Origin: Chthonomonadales bacterium
GTDB lineage: Bacteria > Armatimonadota > Chthonomonadetes > Chthonomonadales > CAJBBX01
Direction of reading: 5' to 3'
Length of the DNA stretch: 64,000 bases
NCBI GenBank assembly: GCA_020849275.1
Contig: JADLGO010000053.1
Location: forward strand, 1 to 64,000
The first letter of the stretch is position 1, and every line of letters begins with the position of its first letter. Shown piece after piece: positions 33,701 through 41,943 of this stretch. The notes beneath the pieces are model-generated. The model was given only the letters and a program-made list of their open reading frames with translations. It was not told where the DNA came from and ran no database searches. The position numbers and the translations under genes were made by a program.

Positions 33701-36402
33701 GCCCCACGGGCGTCGTGGCCGATCTGACCTACGGCGGCGGCGGCACCGCGGTGCATCACTATGTCGACGCCACGACGGCCGGGCGCGTCGTCTATGCGCC
33801 AATGGGCCTGGAGGGCTACTTCCCTGCCTTCTTCGCCCCGCCCAACACGCAGAACATCCTGCAGGCGAAGAACCGCCGCACCGAGCTGGTGCATAACGCC
33901 GTGTGCTGGCTGCGCACGGGGACGGTGACGGGAAGCGTCCTCGACCTGCAGGGCGCCGGGCAGCCGCTCGCCAACGTGCTGGTCCGGCTCACCAACCGGC
34001 AGACGGGGGCCGGCGTCCCGATCACCGCTTACACCGCGCTCACCGCCGAGGACGGCACGTTCCTCATCAACGGTGTCGAGCCGGACGACTACGAGATCAG
34101 CGCCTTCAAGGCCGGGTTCATTATCCAGAAGCGCACGGTCGTCACCACCCACGGCGGCTATCGCGACGACATCAGCTTCCGGATGACGGCGGCCGAGCCC
34201 GCGGTCGTCAAGGGCAAGGTGACCCGCACCGACGGCACCACCCCGGTGGTGGGCGCCACGGTGACCCTCACCGACAACCTGGCGCCTCACGAGACCTTCA
34301 CGGCGACGACGGACGCCAACGGCGAGTACGTGATCTCTCGCGTGCCGTCGCAGACGACCTACACCCTGACGGTCACCGCGGACAGCTTCGGCGAGAGCAT
34401 CCCGCCGAGCTACCAGGTGCCCAACCCGAACGACCCCATCGCCACTCAGCGCGACACCGTGGTGCAGCCGGCCAAGACCTACGAGGGCTTCGACTTCAGG
34501 CTCAAGCCCGAGCAGGGATCGGTGACCGGCAAGGTGCTCAAGGCGGCGGACGGCACGCCCATCTCCGGCGCGACTGTCACGGCGACTCAGGGCACCCAGA
34601 AGGTGACGGCCGTCACCAACGACCAGGGCGTCTACACCTTCAGCAAGGACAACACGCCGCCCAACGGCCTGGATCCGGGGGTGTGGTCCGTGGTGGCGAC
34701 GGCGCCCGGCTACAAGCCCAACGACGCCATCACCGTGACGGTGGTCTCCAAGCAGTCCGTGACCGCCGAGGACATCCGCCTGGAGACGACGCCGCCGGGT
34801 CTGGTTTCCGGCCTGGTCACCCGTACGAGCGACGGCGCGCCGATCAAGGGCGTGACCATCGAGCTTCGCGACGCGGCGGGCAACCTGGTGGCGAGCGGCA
34901 AGACGGTCGACCCCGTAACCGACGGCGACGACTACCGCTACAACTACCGCCTGACCGACGTTCCGGCCGGTGTAACGTACACGGTGACCGCCACGCTGGA
35001 GGGCTTCACCGCGAGGCCGGCGTCACGGGAGGCCGCGGTCCAGAGCCAGCAGGAGACCAAGAGCGTCGACTTCCAGCTCGAGCCGCTGCACACGTTCTCG
35101 GGTGCGCTCTCGCTGATCTCGTCGCCATACGACTACGCGCAGAACGTTGCCGACCTGCTCGGGATCCCGTCGGCCGACCGGACCAACGGCTCCTTCCTGT
35201 ATGCGACGTGGGACCTGCGCAAGTATGTGTACTTCCCGCAGCCGCCGGCCAGCACGCTGCGCCTGGGCCGCGGCTACTTCCTCGGCTACAAGAGCAACAT
35301 CGCCCTGAGCAAGCTCGGCACGCTGGCCGACCCGAACCGCCCGTTCGACATCCCGCTCAACGCCGGGTGGAACCTGGTGGGCGATCCGTTCACGTTCGAC
35401 ATTGACTGGACGAAGGTCTCCGTGGTGGACGGCGGCTCGGTCCTCGACTTCGGCCAGGCCGTCGCGGCAGGCGCCATCGGCTCCGCGCTCTACGGCTATG
35501 TGAGCGGCAGCTACGTGCTCGACTATCGCATGTTGCCGTGGCGCGGCTACTGGGTGCGGGCCTACCGCAACGTGACGCTTCGCATCGACCCGGTGAACGA
35601 CGCCTTCGGGCGGGCCGCGCCGGCCGCCAGGAGCCGCGCAGTGCTGCGCGGCGGGGATGGCTGGAGTGTCAACCTTCGCGCCGCGTCCGGCGGCCTGCGC
35701 GACGACGACAGCCACCTTGGTGTCACGGGCCGCGCCGTCGACGGCTTCGACGGCTACAAGGTGGAGAAGCCTCCCGCCTTCGGCGAGCACTACGTCCGGC
35801 TGACCTTCGATCACGACAACTGGGGTGACAAGTCGGGCGGGTACGGCGTGGACGTACGCTCCAGCGCGGCGGGCTCCAAGTCGTGGGAGTTCACCGTGAA
35901 CGCGACCGAGCCCAACGCGGCGGTTACGCTGACATGGCCGGACGCGGGCACCGTGAAGCGGGGCGTGACGCTGACGCTGACCGATCTGGCCACGGGCGCC
36001 GTGCGCAGCCTGCGGACCAACAGCAGCTATACCTGGAGCACGGGCAGTACGCCGGTCGCGCGGCGGTTCCGGGTAGACGCGGCCGAGGCCACGCGCTCCG
36101 CCCTGCGGATAACGAGCCTGGCTTCCCGAAAGATCGGCAAGGCCGCCGGCGTGGGCATCACGTTCAACCTCTCGGCCGCGGCCAACGTGGAGATCCGGGT
36201 GCTGAGCGCCTCCGGAGGCGTCGTTCGGACGCTTGCCGGGCGCTCCACCCGGGCGGCCGGGATCCAGGAAGCTGTGTGGGACCAGAAGAGCGATCGCGGC
36301 ATTGCGCTGCCGGCAGGCTCCTACCTCGTGGAGGTGCGGGCGCAGTCAGCAAGCGGCGCCGAGACGGTCCGCGCGATCACGCCCATCATCGTAACCCGAT
36401 AG
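30790..36402 (+). CDS. Giant secreted protein A: TolB-like propeller, carboxypeptidase-regulatory repeats, shared FlgD-type tail
   Basis: 1870 aa. TTG start at 30790 with TAGGAGGT upstream; GTG 30799 is an alternative. Signal peptide about 1-30 (cut near ALAQ). Residues about 80-460 contain at least four PD40 propeller motifs (RFIIFQSNRRD, QVIAFDSNRADPG, QLLAFASTRYDPD, RVAFHSNRT). A GATase/ThuA-like stretch (FVRAGGRLLVNGQDIGW) is near 840. Four carboxypeptidase-regulatory Ig folds span about 1041-1430 (GSVLDLQGAGQPLANVLVRL and relatives). From about 1435 comes the shared tail: WNLVGDPF module, HLGVTGRAVDGFD/EKPP module, then FlgD-like Ig ending ITPIIVTR. Probably surface-exposed; ligand unknown. 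Confidence 0.85.
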   Translation: MKRVRLLHVCLSTLVSPLLLVTCLASGALAQNVGLPMGARQPRGKPFVDSRAPLPRAVTRKEMRRTRQGETTPQTLDLTPNTPAVNDSSPFWTRDERFIIFQSNRRDLPGTQAGTLTHIYRMRPDGGGVSAITGPLATPATGASISQTQPSLSSSGALLLYVETDASGGVDIIEHNLNTNTTRSLVKNNPNFRFVDLNHPEYAPWPGVNIAVIFAGRVQGSQAFKLFVVDTQRGTVTSAYPDVADYLTNAVDDRNPTVSPEPPVAAGQQVIAFDSNRADPGGTGVKGNRDVWVIPTAPNIPAKQVTSFGLAAVDNVEPAWSTNKQDQNGGGQQFVNGQQLLAFASTRYDPDNDGNATGLNPNGTTDIYWLKAEVARDPDDPANRFYTVTTPESRTNAALKLPTGDPNHLYSDRHPTWPQFISTYRVAFHSNRTTYNPVTQESGPPTANINDIFTSTLIDLNAPTLVRYDETSGEIVHVEPRLASPGAPVRISVKLADFETGVRDVWVQIKNPNSKYQSSDGLEHKVFQFANLALDASNTALRVPIEYESQRIFIGSDPGDGRVNSYDDPKYLASVDDFYAFTGGANPPEEGWLQLQFESRDAATGVSTYSATWVTDTYPSDYYVDVIAYDNAIDPFTSSVANWKIYDNVWGFTTQPFQPGKGILFVSDYSAGQKFFGSRFGSTSLVNVTHTFWGSESWMTDIDVNLLPRAYISGTTAGTLIDVRNTLGVGSYVDVFASDGTVVDGAPLAATQKYDLWRILCRGPVPDAVLQQYAPHVEQQPADVLAGETTPRDVLVVPRCVVWSAPYTGNVFTGPGTLVDLPVQSQLASFVRAGGRLLVNGQDIGWALTLDGSAPNPFMTEVLRATYLRDDAGFTFFRLPAVGFPFLAYGITAAYQLTGAGAYNPISHDPWVATPGKTIPSSHHVYPGPPFPDGISNFISTGDNWLVGGSDVNTPRLYGSPGNQYPDLVSSPTGVVADLTYGGGGTAVHHYVDATTAGRVVYAPMGLEGYFPAFFAPPNTQNILQAKNRRTELVHNAVCWLRTGTVTGSVLDLQGAGQPLANVLVRLTNRQTGAGVPITAYTALTAEDGTFLINGVEPDDYEISAFKAGFIIQKRTVVTTHGGYRDDISFRMTAAEPAVVKGKVTRTDGTTPVVGATVTLTDNLAPHETFTATTDANGEYVISRVPSQTTYTLTVTADSFGESIPPSYQVPNPNDPIATQRDTVVQPAKTYEGFDFRLKPEQGSVTGKVLKAADGTPISGATVTATQGTQKVTAVTNDQGVYTFSKDNTPPNGLDPGVWSVVATAPGYKPNDAITVTVVSKQSVTAEDIRLETTPPGLVSGLVTRTSDGAPIKGVTIELRDAAGNLVASGKTVDPVTDGDDYRYNYRLTDVPAGVTYTVTATLEGFTARPASREAAVQSQQETKSVDFQLEPLHTFSGALSLISSPYDYAQNVADLLGIPSADRTNGSFLYATWDLRKYVYFPQPPASTLRLGRGYFLGYKSNIALSKLGTLADPNRPFDIPLNAGWNLVGDPFTFDIDWTKVSVVDGGSVLDFGQAVAAGAIGSALYGYVSGSYVLDYRMLPWRGYWVRAYRNVTLRIDPVNDAFGRAAPAARSRAVLRGGDGWSVNLRAASGGLRDDDSHLGVTGRAVDGFDGYKVEKPPAFGEHYVRLTFDHDNWGDKSGGYGVDVRSSAAGSKSWEFTVNATEPNAAVTLTWPDAGTVKRGVTLTLTDLATGAVRSLRTNSSYTWSTGSTPVARRFRVDAAEATRSALRITSLASRKIGKAAGVGITFNLSAAANVEIRVLSASGGVVRTLAGRSTRAAGIQEAVWDQKSDRGIALPAGSYLVEVRAQSASGAETVRAITPIIVTR

Positions 36403-36410
36403 GCGGCCGC

Positions 36411-36450
36411 GCCGCGCCGGGCCTTCCCCTCTCGGGGCCCCCGGCGCGGC
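36411..36450 (+). terminator. GC hairpin after protein A gene
   Basis: Perfect 11-bp stem (36411-36421 with 36440-36450), 18-nt loop that can form a small inner stem, starting 8 bp past the stop codon. No T-run, so it may allow readthrough to the next gene. Confidence 0.5.
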
Positions 36451-36631
36451 GTCCGGGCCGCCTGGAGGTCCGCGCCGATCTCGACGAATACCGTGTGGCG
36501 GTCTCCGACCTTGCAGGAGGGCATGCGCTCCGTCTCCCTGCGGAAGCCCGCCTCAAGCAGCATCGCCTTCCCCGCGTCGGCGCGTCAGGGGTCCGCGCGG
36601 GTCGAAACGCCACTAGGGAGGAACCCTCAGA

Positions 36632-38545
36632 GTGAAACGGATCAGGAAAAGCAGGGCTGCCCGGATCCTGAGCTGGGTGTTGACCGTTGTGATGGTCGTT
36701 CCGCTGCTGTGCGACGCCTTCCGCCCGATGGCGGCGCACGCGCAGACGCCCGCCCAGACAGGCACCGTCCAGACCGTCATCGTGATCGACTTCGCCAACC
36801 GGTCTGGCACGCTCGGCGAGAGCCTTGCCCGACGCGCCACGGATGACGTCGCGGTGGCACTGGCGGAATCCGGGCGCTTTGACGTCCTCGGGCGTGAGGA
36901 GGTGGCGCGGCAGGCGGCCGACATGGGCCTGCGTAAGCCCTACGACCGGGTCGCGCTCAGCAAGCTCGCCTCGGCCCTCGGAGCCAGCGCGATCGTGTCC
37001 GGCGAGGTCTCCTACGTGCATGTCGACACCAAGGCGACTCCCAAGGCCGTTACGGCGGGCCTCAAGGTGCGCATCGAGGAGGCGACCGCCGGGGACCTGA
37101 TCGCCGGGGCTGCCCAGATCGGCGAGGCTCGCGCCCGCCCGGGCGGCGGCGACAACGAGGCGCTGGCCGGCGAGGCCGTGGACAACGCGGCCACCCTGGC
37201 CGTGCGACAGATTGTCAACTCCAGCCTCCCTGAGGGAACCGTGATCAGCACGGTCGGCGGGGGAGCGGCCGCCAGCAGGCTCGACGTCCTGATCAACCGC
37301 GGCTCCCGCGACGGCGTGAAGGAAGGCATGGAGATGATCGTGCTCCGCGACAAGCAGCGCGTGGGCAAGATCCAGGTAACCTCCGTCTATCCTGCCGACT
37401 CGCAGGCTCGCGTCGTCGACAATATCCTGGGCATCCGCCCCGAGGACAAGGTCCGCGCGGTCTTCCCGATGCCCGACTTCGCCAAGGACGGCAGCGTCAA
37501 GGCGCCGCGCCGCAACGGCCGCAATAGCATGCGCGGGCTCGGCCAGATCCTCCTCGCGGTCGTCGTGGGCGTCGCCATCGTGGCCGCCGTGGCCGGGGGA
37601 AGCAGCAGCACGGTGACCGGCGTCGTCGCCGAGGCCGACATTCAGAACGCTCAGCCGGTGGTGCGGATCACCTGGCGTGACAACATCTGGGGGGCCAGCA
37701 CCCGCGAGTACCACATCTGGCGTCAACCGGACGCTCCCTACAACTTCCAGGGCACGCCGGTGGCTGCCGTCGCGAGCCAGCGCCAGTACTTCGACCAGCC
37801 GGCGCCGTACTCGTTCTGGGATGGCACGCGCGGCTTCCTTCAGGCGCCGCTCCCCCAGGGAGGCGGCGGGACCGGGTCCACGCAGGAGGCCGAGGTGGTG
37901 ACGCCGGCGGCCGGCATCGTGCCGGGCTTCACCGTCGGGCGCAGCTACAACTACGTGCTCAACGCCGTCATACGCCGACTGCTCGGCACCGCCAACACCG
38001 GCGGAGGCGGTGGCGGTGGCACCGACCAGGCCTTCGAGGATGTGGACACTGGCACCGTACGCTCCGGGCAGGTCACGCCCATCAACCAGCCATTGCTCGG
38101 GCCCAATCCGGCCGACCAGGCGCAGAACGTGAACCTGACCGCGTTCAACCCGACCTGGCTGAGCCGACAGGGCGCGGACCAGTTCGTGGTGGAGGTGTCG
38201 ACCGACCGCGCGTTCATGAACCGCAACCTGATCCTCCAGTTCCCGCTCGTCTTCTCGACGGCGCCCAACGCCGATGGGGTTACCCAGACGCTGCCCTCGC
38301 CGGCGAACCTGACGAGCAGCGAGGTGCTGTTACGCGACCCGGTCTTCGCCAACTTCGTCAACCAGCAGCCCGGCGCCATTCGGCCGACGCTGTTCTGGCG
38401 GGTTGGCGCGCGCAACAGCCAGGACAGCCCGGGCCCGGTGGACTGGCTGACGAAGGATCCGAAGTCCGGCAACCGCGCATTCCGGTACGTGTATTCCCAG
38501 GCACGCAGCTTCACCCCGGCGGACATGCCGCCCCCACCCCCCTAG
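36632..38545 (+). CDS. CsgG-like secreted/anchored protein with poly-Pro C-terminus
   Basis: 637 aa. GTG start at 36632 with AGGGAGG upstream. Signal peptide ends near AHAQTP (about 38). Residues about 45-230 match the CsgG/TolB-N-like fold: VIVIDFANRSGTLGESLARR, FDVLGREEVARQAADMGL, ALGASAIVSGEVSYV. A second beta domain (about 210-290, RGSRDGVKEGMEMIVLRD) precedes a hydrophobic segment (about 305-325) and fibronectin-like beta regions. It ends in five Pro. CsgG itself is the curli export channel; this protein lacks the usual lipobox Cys, so a channel role is only a possibility. Confidence 0.75.
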   Translation: MKRIRKSRAARILSWVLTVVMVVPLLCDAFRPMAAHAQTPAQTGTVQTVIVIDFANRSGTLGESLARRATDDVAVALAESGRFDVLGREEVARQAADMGLRKPYDRVALSKLASALGASAIVSGEVSYVHVDTKATPKAVTAGLKVRIEEATAGDLIAGAAQIGEARARPGGGDNEALAGEAVDNAATLAVRQIVNSSLPEGTVISTVGGGAAASRLDVLINRGSRDGVKEGMEMIVLRDKQRVGKIQVTSVYPADSQARVVDNILGIRPEDKVRAVFPMPDFAKDGSVKAPRRNGRNSMRGLGQILLAVVVGVAIVAAVAGGSSSTVTGVVAEADIQNAQPVVRITWRDNIWGASTREYHIWRQPDAPYNFQGTPVAAVASQRQYFDQPAPYSFWDGTRGFLQAPLPQGGGGTGSTQEAEVVTPAAGIVPGFTVGRSYNYVLNAVIRRLLGTANTGGGGGGGTDQAFEDVDTGTVRSGQVTPINQPLLGPNPADQAQNVNLTAFNPTWLSRQGADQFVVEVSTDRAFMNRNLILQFPLVFSTAPNADGVTQTLPSPANLTSSEVLLRDPVFANFVNQQPGAIRPTLFWRVGARNSQDSPGPVDWLTKDPKSGNRAFRYVYSQARSFTPADMPPPPP

Positions 38546-38627
38546 GGGTTCGCAGTCCGCTGAGATACGAGGAGGGCGCCGTCCGCGAGGTCGGCGCCCC
38601 CTCACCGGCCGGGGTGAGAGGAGTCAT

Positions 38628-41600
38628 ATGAAGATGACGCAATGGATACGGGCATCTCTTCGGGCCGGCCTCGTCGCGCTCGTCCTGGTAGCCTTCGTCT
38701 CCATGGCAGCGTTTGCTCAGGGCGACCGGGCCGCAAACCGGGCCTTCGTTGCTGGCGAGGTCCTGATCACCGTGCCCCACGGCACTCCGCTCGCCGACGT
38801 GCAGACGGCAGCGGCGGCGGCGCAAGCCACGGTCGCGCGCTCCTGGTTGGCGATCGATTTCGAGCGCACCACCGACGCCTATCTGCTGCGGCTGTCGCGT
38901 GATCTCGCTACCGAGCAGGGCACGCTTGACGCGGTGCAGGCCCTCAAGGCGCGTGCCCTGGTTCGCTACGCCGCTCCCAACTACCGCTACTTCCGGCTCC
39001 AGGGACTGCCCGGGATCACGCCAAACGACCCGCGCTTCCGCGAGCAGTGGGACAAGCAGCTCATCCGGATGCCCCAGGCCTGGGCGGTGGAGAAGGGCAA
39101 AGACAACGTCATCGTCGCGATCATCGATGACGCCGTCGACATCGACCATCCCGAGTTCAAGAACCGCTACGTTACCGGGTACAACGGCATCGACCAGGGG
39201 ACGGATCCCCGGCCGCCGGCCGCCAACGTGGCGAACATGTCGCACGGGACGCACGTGACGGGCATCGCGATCGCCACGCCCAACAACTCGATCGGCGTGG
39301 CCGGCAACGTCTGGGAAGGCGCGATGCTCATGCCCATGCGCTCCGGCGCGGATGACGGTACGCTTTCGAGCGCCGGCGTGATGAACTGCTACGCCGAGTT
39401 GCTCAAGCGCCGGCTCGCCATGCCGGATAAGCAGTTCGTGCTGAACCTGAGCCTGGGCCGCGCGGCCGCGGCGGATGCCCCCGACCCGAACAACCTGGCC
39501 CCGGACGAGCAGGCCGTGATGAACCTGGCCAAGAACGGCGTGGTCGTGTGCGCAGGCGCGGGCAACGATTTCGAGAACGGGAACCCGCCTTTCACGCCGG
39601 CCAACCTCTGCCAGATCTCGCCGAATATCATCTCGGTCGCCGCGGTTGGTCCGCAGGGGACGCATGCGTCGTACTCCACCGCCCGGCCGTACACCACCAT
39701 CGCCGCGCCGGGCGGTGACGTGGCACAGGGCAAGCAGATACTGAGCACCTTCCCGGTGGCCAACGGCAGCTATGGTGAGCTAGAGGGCACCTCGATGGCG
39801 TCGCCGCAGGTTGCGGGCGCCGTGGCGCTGCTTCTCTCGGTGCCCGGCGTCAAGCCGGAGGACGTGAAGGGCATCGTGACGTCGACGGCCAGGCCCGTGC
39901 CGGGCGCCACCATCCCGAGCCCCGAGTACGGGTATGGCGTGCTGGACGTGGCCGCCGCGCTCCTCAAGGTCTCGGTCGCGGTCACGGTCGTCGAGCCGGA
40001 CGGTGCGGGCGGCAAGGCCAGCCAGGGAGGCCTGGACCGCCAGCCGGACCCCGTGGAGACGCTGCGGCCGACGGTGCGCATCCAGGTGAGCCAGATCACC
40101 CCGGACAACCTGACCATCAAGCTCAACGAAAGCGTGTTCACCGACTACGTGATCGAGAACATCGTTCGCGAGACCACCGACGACGCCGGGGGCCAGGTGC
40201 CCTACAGCTACGACGTCGTGATCAAGGATCGCGACTTCTCGCCGGGACAGAACCGTGTCGACGTGACCGGCACGAACCCCGGCCCGCCAGAGCGGACGGT
40301 GAGCGACACGCGCACCTTCATCATCAAGCCGCACGAGATCCTGCCGGGCCGCTCGCTGATCTCCATCCCCTACTTCCAGGATGGGGCGACGCCCGAGACC
40401 TACTTCGGCAGCGACTTTCGACTCGCTCGCTGGGTGCCGACGGATGCCGTCTACGCGCCGTACTTCCCCGGCGGCATGACGGATCCGCGCGCCTCGTTCG
40501 CGCCGCCCGGCGTGGCGCCGCGCGTGGACGGCGGAGCGGTCCGCCCGCCCGTCGGCCTGGCCTACTGGATCGACACGGACAGCACCAAGCCCGTGCTGAC
40601 CCGCGGCCAGGCGGTGTCCAACCGCACCTTCGTCGTGCCGCTGAAAGGCACGGCGGGCAATCGCAACATCAGTTGGAACATGGTGGGCGATCCGTTCCCG
40701 TTCGATGTCCCGTTCAACGCGGTGCTCGTCGACACTCCGGAGGGCCGCCTTACCATCGGCGACGCGGTGGCCAGCAACTACCTGCTGCCGAACATCTATA
40801 GCTACGATGGCGCCAGCGGCTATACGTTCCGCACGCTGCCGGACGGCGCGCTGCGTGCCTGGGCAGGCCACTGGATCGGCGTCACGTCCAAGTCCGACAT
40901 CGCGCTCGTGGTGCCCCCGGCCAAGACGACCCGGGCCGCGTCCCGCGCGGGGGCGACCGGCGCCGGCGGCACCGTGTGGACGCTTCAGCTTGCTGCCTCC
41001 ACCGGCGCCCTGAACGACGCACACAACTACATCGGCGTCTCCTCGCGCTCGGCGGACGGCTTCGACCTGGCCGACGTGCCGAAGCCGCCGATGCTGGCCC
41101 CCTACGTCTCCCTCTCGCTGAACAACGAGAGCTGGGGCGGGCGGGCCGGCCAGTATGCACGCGATCTGCGTGGGCCAGGGGGCGTGCACGTGTGGAGCGC
41201 CCTGGTCAACACGGATCAGGCCGATTCCGACGTAACCGTCCGCTGGAGCGGGGTAGGCAGCTACCCGCGCGGCGTGAAGCTGACGCTCAAGGACGAGGCG
41301 ACCGGCCAGGTCTACGACATGCGTACGCGCAGCTCGATGACCTTCCACACCGGCTCCGACCTCGCGCCGCGGCGGCTGACGATCACGGCCCGGCCCGGCA
41401 CCGACGGGGTCATCCGGATCAGCAACCTCACGGTGCGCTCGGCCGGCGGTCGCTCGGCGGGTACCACCCGAATCGCCTTCACGCTCTCGTCGGATGCGAC
41501 CTACGACGTGAAGGTTCTGGGCGCCGACGGCAGGCCCATCGGCACGGTCGCCAGCCGCGCCGCCACCGCCGGCGACGTGAGCCTCGTCTGGAACGGCAAG

Positions 41601-41711
41601 GATGCGGCGGGGCGCTCGGTTCCGGCCGGCACCTACCTGGTGCAGATCCGCGCGCTCGGCTCCGATGGCGAGGTGGTCCGGGCCATTCAGCCGTTCGCGC
41701 TCGTACGCTAG
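38628..41711 (+). CDS. Secreted subtilase (S8) with shared FlgD-type tail (protein B)
   Basis: 1027 aa. Signal peptide about 1-30 (cut near AFAQ). A propeptide-like region (about 38-115, GEVLITVPHGTPLADVQ) precedes the S8 catalytic domain (about 140-445). Catalytic Asp167 is in IIDDAVDIDHPE, His206 in SHGTHVTG and Ser389 in GTSMASPQVAG, so it should be active. An Ig-like linker follows, then the shared tail from about 575: two WNMVGDPFPF-type modules, YIGVSSRSADGFD/VPKPP, and the FlgD-like Ig ending IQPFALVR. Likely processes or degrades surface proteins; may mature the neighbouring tailed proteins (inference). Confidence 0.92.
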   Translation: MKMTQWIRASLRAGLVALVLVAFVSMAAFAQGDRAANRAFVAGEVLITVPHGTPLADVQTAAAAAQATVARSWLAIDFERTTDAYLLRLSRDLATEQGTLDAVQALKARALVRYAAPNYRYFRLQGLPGITPNDPRFREQWDKQLIRMPQAWAVEKGKDNVIVAIIDDAVDIDHPEFKNRYVTGYNGIDQGTDPRPPAANVANMSHGTHVTGIAIATPNNSIGVAGNVWEGAMLMPMRSGADDGTLSSAGVMNCYAELLKRRLAMPDKQFVLNLSLGRAAAADAPDPNNLAPDEQAVMNLAKNGVVVCAGAGNDFENGNPPFTPANLCQISPNIISVAAVGPQGTHASYSTARPYTTIAAPGGDVAQGKQILSTFPVANGSYGELEGTSMASPQVAGAVALLLSVPGVKPEDVKGIVTSTARPVPGATIPSPEYGYGVLDVAAALLKVSVAVTVVEPDGAGGKASQGGLDRQPDPVETLRPTVRIQVSQITPDNLTIKLNESVFTDYVIENIVRETTDDAGGQVPYSYDVVIKDRDFSPGQNRVDVTGTNPGPPERTVSDTRTFIIKPHEILPGRSLISIPYFQDGATPETYFGSDFRLARWVPTDAVYAPYFPGGMTDPRASFAPPGVAPRVDGGAVRPPVGLAYWIDTDSTKPVLTRGQAVSNRTFVVPLKGTAGNRNISWNMVGDPFPFDVPFNAVLVDTPEGRLTIGDAVASNYLLPNIYSYDGASGYTFRTLPDGALRAWAGHWIGVTSKSDIALVVPPAKTTRAASRAGATGAGGTVWTLQLAASTGALNDAHNYIGVSSRSADGFDLADVPKPPMLAPYVSLSLNNESWGGRAGQYARDLRGPGGVHVWSALVNTDQADSDVTVRWSGVGSYPRGVKLTLKDEATGQVYDMRTRSSMTFHTGSDLAPRRLTITARPGTDGVIRISNLTVRSAGGRSAGTTRIAFTLSSDATYDVKVLGADGRPIGTVASRAATAGDVSLVWNGKDAAGRSVPAGTYLVQIRALGSDGEVVRAIQPFALVR

Positions 41712-41763
41712 ACGCACTCGAGGCCGGCAGGAATGTCGGCGTGAGGCGCAGAAGGTAGGCGCG

Positions 41764-41785
41764 GGGAGCGGGCTCTCCCGCTCCC
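41764..41785 (+). terminator. Short hairpin after subtilase gene
   Basis: Perfect 9-bp stem (41764-41772 with 41777-41785), CTCT loop, 53 bp past the stop codon; no T-run. Confidence 0.4.
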
Positions 41786-41943
41786 TCGCCCGCACCGAGC
41801 GCTGACCAGCTGACCCTCATGCCGGCGGCCCTCTGGTCTGCCGCACGGGCCCGCCGCAGGCGAGCTCGCCCTGGCCCTTGTCGCCCCCTGGCGGGGGAGA
41901 CGCCGGCCCCTGACCGCAGGGACCACCAAGGAGGAACCGTTTG

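Noticed and set aside
36632-38545. Curli system (csgBAC/DEFG)
   Set aside because: Only a CsgG-like domain is present; there are no curlin repeats, CsgE/F or CsgD, and no lipobox in the CsgG-like proteins.
38572-38602. Possible hairpin between the CsgG-like and subtilase genes
   Set aside because: The arms GGAGGGCGCC and GGCGCCCCCTC do not pair without a bulge; too weak to list.
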